Below, piece after piece: positions 1 to 6,189 of a stretch of DNA of 13,489 nucleotides. A program made the translations under genes and the position numbers. Each line of letters begins with the position of its first letter. The first letter of the stretch is position 1. The notes beneath the pieces are model-generated. The model made no database searches and was not told the origin of the DNA. It saw nothing but the letters and a program-made list of their open reading frames with translations. Origin of the DNA: DASPKX01 sp035627835 (lineage in GTDB: Bacteria; Verrucomicrobiota; Verrucomicrobiia; Limisphaerales; SXQI01); NCBI GenBank assembly GCA_035627835.1, contig DASPKX010000175.1:1-13489 (forward strand), in the 5' to 3' direction.

Positions 1-669
1 ACTGACGGCGGACCCTCCGGCCTTCGGCGTCGCGCTCGCGCACGTCTTCCCGAGCGGGCTGACGCCGGAGCAGGTCGGCGGATCGGTCGCGGTCGCGGCG
101 GCGGCGGCGGCCAGGGCCGCGGCCCAGGTCGTGGCGGCCCACGGCGCCGGGATGATTTCCCCAAGGAACAGAGCGATCTCGCCGAGAAGGTTCTTTACAT
201 CAACCGCTCCGCGAAGGTCGTCAAAGGCGGTCGTCGTTTCAGCTTCAGCGCTCTCGTGATTGTCGGCGACAAGAAAGGCCGCGTTGGCCTCGGGCTCGGC
301 AAAGCGGGCGAAGTGGCTGACGCCATCCGCAAGGGTGGGGAAGATGCCAAGCAACGCATGCTCGCTGTTTCCATCCGCGAAAACACCATCCCGCACGAAG
401 TTTACTCTGAATTCGGCGGCGCCAAGATTCTTCTGCGCCCAGCTTCGCCGGGAACAGGGTTGATCTGCGGCAAGACCGTCCGCGCTGTGGTTGAAAGCGC
501 TGGCGTCCGCGACATCCTGAGCAAATCGCTCGGTTCCAAAAACGCGGCCAACGTGGCAAAAGCCACTTTGAAAGCCCTTCGCCAGCTCCGTCTGCGCGAG
601 GATATCTTCAAGGCCCGCGGCATGAGCGTTCGCCCTCGCGCGCAGGCTCCCGCTGCTCCAACCGCTTAA
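1..669 (+). CDS. rpsE: 30S ribosomal protein S5, 5'-truncated by window edge, Arg/Gly-rich N-terminus
   Basis: S5 is a small-subunit protein near the decoding site that helps translational fidelity. The frame is open from base 1. The first ~50 visible residues are dominated by Gly, Arg and Pro (about positions 85-160, with a GRGRGGGGGQGRGPGRGG run). The family fold follows: LAEKVLYINRSAKVVKGGRR, then VIVGDKKGRVGLGLGKAGEV with the conserved glycine loop, and the C-terminal SKSLGSKNAANVAKATLKAL. The visible part is 222 residues, already longer than the usual ~165, and the true start lies upstream. A GTG at 256 falls inside the conserved domain and is not the start. rplO follows after 12 nt with no rpmD (L30) between. 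The identity is certain. The role of the RG-rich segment is unknown; RNA binding is an inference from composition. Confidence 0.96.
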   Translation, partial: TDGGPSGLRRRARARLPERADAGAGRRIGRGRGGGGGQGRGPGRGGPRRRDDFPKEQSDLAEKVLYINRSAKVVKGGRRFSFSALVIVGDKKGRVGLGLGKAGEVADAIRKGGEDAKQRMLAVSIRENTIPHEVYSEFGGAKILLRPASPGTGLICGKTVRAVVESAGVRDILSKSLGSKNAANVAKATLKALRQLRLREDIFKARGMSVRPRAQAPAAPTA

Positions 670-681
670 CATTTCCCTCTT

Positions 682-1143
682 ATGTTGCGTTTACACAATT
701 TAAAGCCGAATCAAGGCGCCAAACATCGGCGCAAACGTCTGGGCCAAGGTGAGTCCAGCGGCCATGGCAAGACCTCCGGTCGCGGTGGCAAAGGCCAGAG
801 CGCCCGCTCCGGCTCCTCCATCCGCCCAGGCTTCGAAGGCGGCCAGATGCCTTTGATCCGCCGCATGCCCAAGCGCGGGTTCAACAACACCGATTTCGCC
901 ACTGTTTATGTCCCTGTGAATCTGGACACGCTCCAGCACTTCAACGACGGCGAGACCGTGGACCTGGATGCCATTAAAAAGGCTGGTTTGGCCAATGGCA
1001 CATCCTCCGGGATCAAGATCCTCGGTCGTGGCGAAATCACCAAAAAGCTCACGGTTCACGCGCACGCTTTCAGCGCCTCGGCGAAAGCCAAGATCGAAGC
1101 TGCCGGCGGCAAGTGCGAGTTAGTTGGAGCAGCTGCCAAGTAA
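682..1143 (+). CDS. rplO: 50S ribosomal protein L15
   Basis: L15 is a late-assembling large-subunit protein that contacts 23S rRNA through an extended basic N-terminal arm. The 153-residue product begins MLRLHNLKPNQGAKHRRKRL and continues with the family's glycine-rich arm (GQGESSGHGKTSGRGGKGQ), then FEGGQMPLIRRMPKRGFNN and a C-terminal globular part ending in KCELVGAAAK. Length is normal for the family. The ATG at 682 gives the canonical N-terminus, although no Shine-Dalgarno sequence precedes it; 12 nt after the rpsE stop, reinitiation from upstream translation is likely. It is co-transcribed with rpsE and secY. Confidence 0.97.
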   Translation: MLRLHNLKPNQGAKHRRKRLGQGESSGHGKTSGRGGKGQSARSGSSIRPGFEGGQMPLIRRMPKRGFNNTDFATVYVPVNLDTLQHFNDGETVDLDAIKKAGLANGTSSGIKILGRGEITKKLTVHAHAFSASAKAKIEAAGGKCELVGAAAK

Positions 1144-1148
1144 TAAAA

Positions 1149-1164
1149 GCCTCCTTCGGGAGGC
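1149..1164 (+). promoter_or_regulatory. UUCG-capped hairpin in the rplO-secY gap
   Basis: A perfect 6-bp stem GCCTCC (1149-1154) / GGAGGC (1159-1164) encloses TTCG, giving the very stable C(UUCG)G tetraloop in RNA. The right arm contains GGAGG, the only Shine-Dalgarno-like stretch before the secY ATG at 1180, though 16 nt away. No T-run follows on the + strand, so it should not terminate the operon transcript. On the - strand the same stem is followed by TTTTATTA, which resembles an intrinsic terminator for antisense RNA. The function is inferred. Confidence 0.6.
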
Positions 1165-1179
1165 GCCTGGATTCGCGCG

Positions 1180-2574
1180 ATGCTAGCCAACCTGTTCAAC
1201 ACCTTTGCCAACTGCTTCAAGATTCCGGAGCTGAAGTCCCGGATTATTTTCACCCTGCTGGTGCTCGTGGTTTGCCGCGTCATCGCCTGGGTGACTGTGC
1301 CCGGGCTCGATGGCGCTGCTCTGCGGGAATGGTTCGCGCAGAACGCTGCCAGCGGCACGGCAGGCATGGGCCTTCTCGGCCTTTACAGCTCCTTCACTGG
1401 TGGCGCGCTGCAGAAGTGCGCGGTTGGCGCATTGGGCATCATGCCGTATATCACGGCGTCCATCATCGTCCAATTGCTCACTGCGGTTTACCCTCCCTGG
1501 GCCAAGATGGCTCGTGAAGAAGGTGGCCGCGTTAAGCTGATCCAGATGAGCCGTTTCCTGACCCTCCTCCTTTGCCTGGGTCATGGCACGTTGATGACTT
1601 TGGGTTGGGAAAATCCGGAGAAAATCTTCCCGGGCTTCACCGGCAATCTCGTTTTGATCGATAACATCTGGTGGTACCGCATTCAAACCGTTGTTCTCCT
1701 CACCGCGGGCACACTCCTGTTGATGTGGTTGGGTGAGCAGATCACTGAGCGCGGCATTGGCAATGGTGTTTCCCTGGTGATTACCGTCGGCATTGTGGCT
1801 GACTTCCCAATGGCCATGACCGCCGTGAAAGACATGTTCTTCCCGGGCGGCGGCGTCGAAAGCCAGTTCAACCTTTTCCATGCTATTGCCTTGATCTTGC
1901 TCTTGGGCGCTGTGATTGCCGCGGTTATCGCTGTCACCCAGGCGCAGCGGAAGATTCCTGTGCAATACGCCCAGCGCGCTGTTGGCCGCAAGGTCTATCA
2001 AGCCAGCAGCTCATTCATGCCAATCCGGGTGAATTACGCAGGCGTCATGCCCATCATCTTCGCGCAAGCGATCTTGATGTTCCCCTCAATGATCTTCCTC
2101 AAGCTTGGGGAACTCACGAGCCCGGGTGTGGCCAGCGTCTTTAATTCCATCGGCACGAACCTGAGCCCTGGCCGCCTCTGGTATTACGTCCTGTTCGGCC
2201 TGATGATTCTCTTCTTCAGCTACTTCTGGGTTGCGACCCAGTTCAATGAGCTGCAGATCTCCGATGATTTGAAGAAGCATGGCGGTTACATCCCTGGCGT
2301 TCGCCCAGGCCAAGCCACCAGCGACTTCCTTCATCGCACCATGAGCCGCATCACTTTGGCGGGCGCATTGTTCCTGATGGCCATCGCGCTGATCCCGATG
2401 TTGATGGGCGATTTCTTTAACATCAACCCGTACGTCTCCCAGTTCTTTGGCGGCACGAGCGTGTTGATCACCGTCGGCGTTTTGCTGGACACCATGCGCC
2501 AAATGGAAACCCATTTGCTCATGCGCCACTACGACGGGTTCCTCAAGAAGGGTCGGCTCAAGGGCCGCTTCTAA
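1180..2574 (+). CDS. secY: Protein translocase subunit SecY
   Basis: SecY is the pore-forming subunit of the SecYEG channel in the inner membrane, exporting unfolded preproteins and inserting membrane proteins. The 464-residue product has the family's ten hydrophobic segments. It begins with FKIPELKSRIIFTLLVLVVC, has a plug region near GLLGLYSSFTGGALQKCAVGALGIMPYITASI, the GEQITERGIGNGVSLVI loop, the cytosolic QAQRKIPVQYAQR loop, and the C-terminal DDLKKHGGYIPGVRPG and TSVLITVGVLLDTMRQ. The length is slightly above the E. coli protein. The ATG at 1180 gives a standard short N-terminal tail. Its place after rplO is the classical spc order; the adk start lies 15 nt downstream. Confidence 0.97.
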   Translation: MLANLFNTFANCFKIPELKSRIIFTLLVLVVCRVIAWVTVPGLDGAALREWFAQNAASGTAGMGLLGLYSSFTGGALQKCAVGALGIMPYITASIIVQLLTAVYPPWAKMAREEGGRVKLIQMSRFLTLLLCLGHGTLMTLGWENPEKIFPGFTGNLVLIDNIWWYRIQTVVLLTAGTLLLMWLGEQITERGIGNGVSLVITVGIVADFPMAMTAVKDMFFPGGGVESQFNLFHAIALILLLGAVIAAVIAVTQAQRKIPVQYAQRAVGRKVYQASSSFMPIRVNYAGVMPIIFAQAILMFPSMIFLKLGELTSPGVASVFNSIGTNLSPGRLWYYVLFGLMILFFSYFWVATQFNELQISDDLKKHGGYIPGVRPGQATSDFLHRTMSRITLAGALFLMAIALIPMLMGDFFNINPYVSQFFGGTSVLITVGVLLDTMRQMETHLLMRHYDGFLKKGRLKGRF

Positions 2575-2589
2575 GAGCGAACGACGTAA

Positions 2590-3237
2590 GTGAAACGGCG
2601 ATTGATACTCCTGGGGCCTCCTGGCGCAGGAAAAGGGACGGTTGCCGCTTACTTAAAACAGGATTTTGGTCTGGAGCACATTTCTTCCGGGCAACTGCTA
2701 AGGCAGGAGATTGCCAGGAAGACACCTTTCGGGGTGCGCGCCCAGTCGTTCATTGAAAAAGGCGAGTTGGTTCCTGACGGCGAGATCGTCAGGTTCATGC
2801 AATCGGTGGTGAGTCTCGGCCAGCTCCGCAACGGCGTGATGCTGGACGGATTTCCACGCAGTGTGCCGCAAGCGCACGCGTTGGATGCCTGGTTGAAGTC
2901 GGAGCAACTGGCGATCGACGCCGCAGTTTACTGCGACGCGCCGGAAGCCGTGATCATTGACCGCATCACTGGCCGGCGCACATGCTCCGGCTGCAACCGG
3001 ATCTATCACATCCGCACAATGCCACCGCAGGTGGAGGGCAAATGTGACTCCTGCGGCGGGGTTTTAGTCCAGCGTGCGGATGACACTCCCGAAGTGGTTC
3101 ATCGCCGGTTGGAAATCTACTGCCGCGACACCGCCCCGCTTCGCGAGTTTTATAACGGGCGCGGACAACTGACGATTTTAGATTGCTCCCTGGAGCCGGA
3201 ACGCTTGAGGACCGCTGCCAGGGAAGCCCTGAGCTGA
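2590..3237 (+). CDS. adk: Adenylate kinase with zinc-finger LID
   Basis: This cytosolic enzyme interconverts ATP + AMP and 2 ADP and so sets adenylate energy charge. The 215-residue product has the P-loop GPPGAGKGT (residues 9-17), the AMP-binding stretch ISSGQLLR, the DGFPRS motif (86-91) and a LID starting DRITGRRTC. Within the LID four cysteines (132, 135, 152, 155) form a CX2C-X16-CX2C set, which in this family binds structural zinc. The start is GTG at 2590, giving MKRRLILLGPPG with the P-loop at its normal position. The TGA stop abuts the ATG of map (TGAATG), so the two are probably translationally coupled. secY-adk-map is a common bacterial order. Confidence 0.96.
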   Translation: MKRRLILLGPPGAGKGTVAAYLKQDFGLEHISSGQLLRQEIARKTPFGVRAQSFIEKGELVPDGEIVRFMQSVVSLGQLRNGVMLDGFPRSVPQAHALDAWLKSEQLAIDAAVYCDAPEAVIIDRITGRRTCSGCNRIYHIRTMPPQVEGKCDSCGGVLVQRADDTPEVVHRRLEIYCRDTAPLREFYNGRGQLTILDCSLEPERLRTAAREALS

Positions 3238-4014
3238 ATGATTATCATCAAGAACGAGCGCGACATCGAAGCGATGCGACAAGCTGGAGCTGTGGCTGCA
3301 GCGGTCCTGGATGAGGTCTGCGCATTTGTTCAGCCGGGGGTTACCACCCGAGAGATCGACAATTTTGCGGCCTCACGAATCAAGTCTTACGGCGGGAAAA
3401 GCGCGTTTTTAGGGTATCGGAAATATCCATGCCACACCTGCATCTCGGTGAACGAGGAAGTGGTGCATGGGATGGCCTCAGAGCGGCGGGTGAACCTGGG
3501 CGACGTGATCAGCATCGATGTCGGCGTCGTGTTTAAGGGATATATCGGCGACAATGCCCGCACAATTGCAGTCGGCAGCGCGGACCCGCTCGGCCAGAAA
3601 TTGATTGACGTGACGGAGAAAGCGCTGTATGAAGGCATCGCTCAGGCGATCCCCGGTAACCGCGTGATGGATATCTCCCGCGCGATTCAGCGTTACGTCG
3701 AGGGGAACGGGTTTTCCGTCGTCCGCGAATTCGTCGGCCATGGTGTCGGCAAGAGCATGCATGAGGAGCCGCAGGTTCCCAACTTTGTGGATGGCAAGTC
3801 CTCCCCGAAGCTCCGGGCTGGAATGACGCTGGCAATTGAGCCAATGGTCAATGCCGGACGCCCTGAAGTGCAAATTTTAAAAGATGGCTGGACTGTGGTT
3901 GCCAAAGATGGTAAACCCTCCGCCCATTTTGAACATACGGTCCTGATAACAGAGGCCGAACCAGAGATTTTGACGTGTCCAGACCGGATTTTATCACTGT
4001 CGAAGGGACAGTAA
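3238..4014 (+). CDS. map: Type I methionine aminopeptidase with C-terminal tail overlapping infA
   Basis: The enzyme removes the initiator methionine from nascent proteins when the second residue is small, acting co-translationally near the ribosome. The 258-residue product shows all five expected metal ligands: D94 (ISIDVG), D105 (GDNART), H168 (VGHGVG), E201 (AIEPMV) and E232 (HFEHTV). The substrate-site histidine is in VVHGM (H78). It starts immediately after the adk stop. The family fold normally ends soon after EPEILT; here about 13 further residues (CPDRILSLSKGQ) are read through to the stop. Those bases are also the first codons of infA, read in another frame, so the tail may be a by-product of the overlap. 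Confidence 0.96.
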   Translation: MIIIKNERDIEAMRQAGAVAAAVLDEVCAFVQPGVTTREIDNFAASRIKSYGGKSAFLGYRKYPCHTCISVNEEVVHGMASERRVNLGDVISIDVGVVFKGYIGDNARTIAVGSADPLGQKLIDVTEKALYEGIAQAIPGNRVMDISRAIQRYVEGNGFSVVREFVGHGVGKSMHEEPQVPNFVDGKSSPKLRAGMTLAIEPMVNAGRPEVQILKDGWTVVAKDGKPSAHFEHTVLITEAEPEILTCPDRILSLSKGQ

Positions 4015-4223
4015 TAGAAGCGCTCCCGAACATGTTGTTTCGGGTGGAACTGCCCAATGGGCACCGGTTATTGGCTCACACCTCCGGCAAGGTGCGGCTT
4101 CACTTTGTGAAGCTGGCTGCGGGGGATAAAGTGACGGTGGAGTTGTCGCCTTTCGACCTGTCGAAAGGGTCGATCGCTCTGCCACAGGAGAAATTAAAAC
4201 ATGAAAGTCCGCGCATCAGTTAA
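3975..4223 (+). CDS. infA: Translation initiation factor IF-1, starts inside map and ends inside rpmJ
   Basis: IF-1 is a single-OB-fold protein that binds the 30S A site and helps IF-2 and IF-3 start translation. The 82-residue product has the canonical pattern VEGTVIEALPNMLFRVELPNG, HRLLAHTSGKVRLHFVKL and AAGDKVTVELSPFDLSKGSI. The GTG at 3975 gives MSRPDFITVEGTV, which lines up with the family N-terminus. It lies 40 nt upstream of the map stop. The usual length is about 72; here the C-terminus extends by about 10 residues (PQEKLKHESPRIS) across the ribosome-binding site and first codons of rpmJ (23-nt overlap). Nested junctions at both ends imply coupled translation of map, infA and rpmJ. 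Confidence 0.95.
   Translation: MSRPDFITVEGTVIEALPNMLFRVELPNGHRLLAHTSGKVRLHFVKLAAGDKVTVELSPFDLSKGSIALPQEKLKHESPRIS
4186..4191 (+). promoter_or_regulatory. Ribosome-binding site of rpmJ, inside infA
   Basis: AGGAGA lies 9 nt before the ATG at 4201, a well-spaced Shine-Dalgarno sequence in a window where many starts lack one. It supports independent initiation at rpmJ although infA is still being translated across it. Confidence 0.7.
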
Positions 4224-4314
4224 GAAACTTTGCGAACATTGCAAAGTGGTCCGCCGCAAGGGTGTGATTCGCATCATTTGCACCAACGCGCGCCACAAGC
4301 AGCGGCAAGGTTAA
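4201..4314 (+). CDS. rpmJ: 50S ribosomal protein L36, zinc-binding form
   Basis: L36 is the smallest large-subunit protein and binds 23S rRNA. The 37-residue product, MKVRASVKKLCEHCKVVRRK then GVIRIICTNARHKQRQG, matches the family in length and sequence. Cys11, Cys14, Cys27 and His32 form the C+C+CH zinc knuckle, so this is the zinc-dependent type and not the zinc-free paralog. The first 23 nt overlap the end of infA. Its position between infA and rpsM is the standard junction between the spc and alpha gene blocks. Confidence 0.96.
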   Translation: MKVRASVKKLCEHCKVVRRKGVIRIICTNARHKQRQG

Positions 4315-4327
4315 ACGAGAGAAGATT

Positions 4328-4723
4328 ATGGCACGTATTTTAGGCGTTGATATTCCTGGTGAAAAGCGCATCGACATTGCGCTTCGCTACATCTATGGCA
4401 TCGGCCCCGTTAACGCGGTTGAGATCCTTACCCGAGCCAACATTGAGCCAAGCATTCGGGCAAAAGACCTGACTGAAGCGCAGATGTCCCAAATCGTGCA
4501 TGCCATCCAAGAGGGCAAGTACGTGATCGAAGGCGATCTTCGCCGTGAGATCGGCATGAACTTGAAGCGCCTCCAGGGCATCAAGTCGTACCGCGGCATA
4601 CGCCACCTGCGCGGCCTCCCTGTTCGCGGCCAGCGCACCTCCACCAACGCGCGCACGCGCAAAGGCCCCCGCAAGACCGTGGGTGTCCAACGCAACCCCA
4701 ACGCCAAGACCGGCATCCACTAA
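4328..4723 (+). CDS. rpsM: 30S ribosomal protein S13
   Basis: S13 sits in the head of the small subunit and forms bridges to the large subunit and contacts P-site tRNA through its basic tail. The 131-residue product begins MARILGVDIPGEKRIDIALR, includes the helix-two-turn-helix segment YIYGIGPVNAVEIL, then the RGIRHLRGLPVRGQRTSTNA block and a basic C-terminal tail. Length is slightly above the common 118-125. The start ATG at 4328 follows a purine-rich GAGAGAAG stretch. It begins the alpha-operon gene set, here without a visible separate promoter. Confidence 0.97.
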   Translation: MARILGVDIPGEKRIDIALRYIYGIGPVNAVEILTRANIEPSIRAKDLTEAQMSQIVHAIQEGKYVIEGDLRREIGMNLKRLQGIKSYRGIRHLRGLPVRGQRTSTNARTRKGPRKTVGVQRNPNAKTGIH

Positions 4724-4737
4724 GCAGATTTTTAGCC

Positions 4738-4758
4738 GCGCCCGTTCATCGCGGGCGC
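4738..4758 (+). promoter_or_regulatory. GC-rich hairpin between rpsM and rpsK
   Basis: GCGCCCG (4738-4744) pairs perfectly with CGGGCGC (4752-4758) around a 7-nt loop in the 51-nt gap. Neither strand has a T-run after it, so it is not a standard terminator. It may stabilise or process the mRNA, or modulate rpsK translation; this is inference. Confidence 0.45.
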
Positions 4759-4774
4759 ACAACTTACTTTCCAA

Positions 4775-5452
4775 ATGGCTGACGAAGCAAAACCCAAGAA
4801 GGCGGCAAAGAAGCAGGACGCTCCTGCTGACACCACTAAAGCCGCTGCCGCACCCGCTGGTGGTGACGCCGCCGCAGGCGGCGCCGCAAAGCCCGCTAAG
4901 ACAAAGAAAGCAGCCGCTCCTGCCGCTGCCGCCGGTGAAGCTGGAGCCGCGGCTCCCGCCGCAACGGCAACCGCAACCGCGCCTGGCGCTGCGCCAGCCG
5001 CCACTGCTCCTGCTGGCCCGCAAGCTGGCAGCGCCCCGACCGCTGCTGAACTCCTCGGTGATGATCTCGCGACCAAGAAGATCATCAAGGCCAAGGGTTC
5101 CAAAAACATCAGCACCGGCGTGGCGAACATCCTGGCAACTTTCAACAACACCATCGTTTCCATCACCGACATGCACGGCAATCTGCTGGGCTGGTCGAGC
5201 GCTGGCCGCGTGGGGTTTAAAGGCTCCCGCAAGAGCACCGCATATGCCGCGCAGCAAGTGGCGCAGGACGCTGCTCGCCAGGCCATGTCCCATGGCATGC
5301 GCGAAGTCGAAATCAAGGTCCGCGGGCCTGGATCCGGCCGTGAGTCCGCCATTCGCGCGCTCCAGGCGATCGGCTTGGAAATCAGCGCTATCAAAGATTG
5401 CACTCCAGTGCCGCACAATGGCTGCCGCCCCCGCAAGAAACGCCGCGTCTAA
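4775..5452 (+). CDS. rpsK: 30S ribosomal protein S11 with ~95-residue Ala/Lys/Pro-rich N-terminal extension
   Basis: S11 lies on the platform of the small subunit beside the E site. Residues ~100-225 are a complete canonical S11: STGVANILATFNNTIVSITD, GNLLGWSSAGRVGFKGSRKS, GPGSGRESAIRAL and the invariant ending PVPHNGCRPRKKRRV. Typical S11 is about 129 residues; this is 225. The first ~95 residues are almost only Ala, Pro, Lys, Gly and Thr, with lysine clusters (KPKKAAKKQ, KPAKTKKAA) and no clear fold, resembling histone-H1-like tails. The ATG at 4775 gives MADEAKPKKAAKK. No in-frame ATG or plausible alternative start is obvious beside the conserved domain. A mature N-terminal cleavage cannot be excluded. 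rpsD starts 19 nt downstream. Confidence 0.95.
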   Translation: MADEAKPKKAAKKQDAPADTTKAAAAPAGGDAAAGGAAKPAKTKKAAAPAAAAGEAGAAAPAATATATAPGAAPAATAPAGPQAGSAPTAAELLGDDLATKKIIKAKGSKNISTGVANILATFNNTIVSITDMHGNLLGWSSAGRVGFKGSRKSTAYAAQQVAQDAARQAMSHGMREVEIKVRGPGSGRESAIRALQAIGLEISAIKDCTPVPHNGCRPRKKRRV

Positions 5453-5471
5453 TCTCGAAATTTAGCATCAT

Positions 5472-6080
5472 ATGGCTCGTTATACTGGTCCTCGCGTTCG
5501 CATTAGCCGCCGTTTTGGCGTTCCCATTTTCGGGGCGTCCAAATACCTCGAGCGCAAGAATTATCCTCCCGGCGTGCACGGCCCTAAGTCCCGCCGCAAG
5601 CACACCGACTACGCTCTTGGCCTGATTGAGAAGCAGAAGCTTCGTTATTTCTACGGCCTGCAGGAGAAGCAATTTCGCGGCGTTTACCAACGCGCGCTCC
5701 GCCAACGCGGCGTCACTGGCGAAACGATGCTCCAGATCCTGGAGACTCGCCTCGACAACGTGGTTTACCAGCTCGGCTTCGGCGCAACCCGCGCGGCTGC
5801 CCGCCAGATGGTTGGCCACGGCCATGTGAAGGTCAACGGCCGCAAGGTCACGATTCCTTCATACGCGCTCAAGGTGAACGACGTGGTGGAAGTCAAAGAA
5901 ACCAGCGTTTCTCGCCAAATGGCGACACGCGGTTTGGAAGTCTCCACGAGCCGCTCTGTCCCTGATTGGCTCTCGCTGAACAAGGACGGCTTCAAAGGCA
6001 CTGTTCTCCGCGTTCCAACGCGTGATGACATTCAGCCAATTGCCAACGAGCAGGCTGTCGTCGAATTTTACTCCCGCTAA
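5472..6080 (+). CDS. rpsD: 30S ribosomal protein S4
   Basis: S4 is a primary assembly protein that nucleates the 30S body, and in some bacteria it represses the alpha operon. The 202-residue product begins MARYTGPRVRISRRFGVPIF, contains the Y-L-x-R-x-x-YPPG-HG segment, RYFYGLQEKQFRGVYQRA, and the S4 RNA-binding domain (LETRLDNVVYQLGFGATRAAARQ, then HVKVNGRKVTIPSYALKVND). It ends EQAVVEFYSR. The N-terminal zinc cysteines found in some S4 proteins are absent, so it is the zinc-free type. Length is normal. A 109-nt gap with two hairpins follows before rpoA. Confidence 0.97.
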   Translation: MARYTGPRVRISRRFGVPIFGASKYLERKNYPPGVHGPKSRRKHTDYALGLIEKQKLRYFYGLQEKQFRGVYQRALRQRGVTGETMLQILETRLDNVVYQLGFGATRAAARQMVGHGHVKVNGRKVTIPSYALKVNDVVEVKETSVSRQMATRGLEVSTSRSVPDWLSLNKDGFKGTVLRVPTRDDIQPIANEQAVVEFYSR

Positions 6081-6094
6081 TCCCTGAAACCTGC

Positions 6095-6110
6095 GCCCCT
6101 GTGTGGGGGC
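6095..6110 (+). promoter_or_regulatory. First hairpin in the rpsD-rpoA gap
   Basis: GCCCC (6095-6099) and GGGGC (6106-6110) can pair around a six-base loop. The stem is short but GC-only. The downstream sequence is A-rich, not T-rich, so no terminator is indicated on the + strand. Confidence 0.4.
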
Positions 6111-6132
6111 ACGCAAAAAGCAAATATATGGG

Positions 6133-6165
6133 CCTGACCAGCTGCGGGAAAGCTGGCCAGGTCAG
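6133..6165 (+). promoter_or_regulatory. Second, longer hairpin 25 nt before rpoA with two alternative pairings
   Basis: CCTGACCAGCT (6133-6143) pairs with AGCTGGCCAGG (6151-6161) over 11 positions with one A-C mismatch and a 7-nt loop. Alternatively CTGACC (6134-6139) pairs perfectly with GGTCAG (6160-6165), keeping the AGCT/AGCT inner stem and bulging five bases. The rpoA ATG (6190) follows a short A/T-rich spacer. It could be an mRNA control element for rpoA/rplQ; no protein-binding site can be recognised by eye. Confidence 0.5.
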
Positions 6166-6189
6166 ATTAAAATTGCTGCAACTAAGAAC

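Noticed and set aside
4340..5416. Long open frame (358 codons) on the - strand opposite rpsM and rpsK
   Set aside because: It is a shadow of the Ala/Gly-rich coding sequence; its Gly/Ser/Cys/Arg-biased product resembles no protein and both + strand genes are certain.
4683..5465. Open frame of 260 codons on the + strand overlapping rpsK
   Set aside because: It reads GCC/GCT-rich codons out of frame, producing a Pro/Leu/Arg repeat; S11 in the other frame is unambiguous.
6103..6189. Upstream GTG start that would lengthen RpoA by 29 residues
   Set aside because: The extra residues are encoded by the hairpin region, and the RpoA family N-terminus fits the ATG at 6190.
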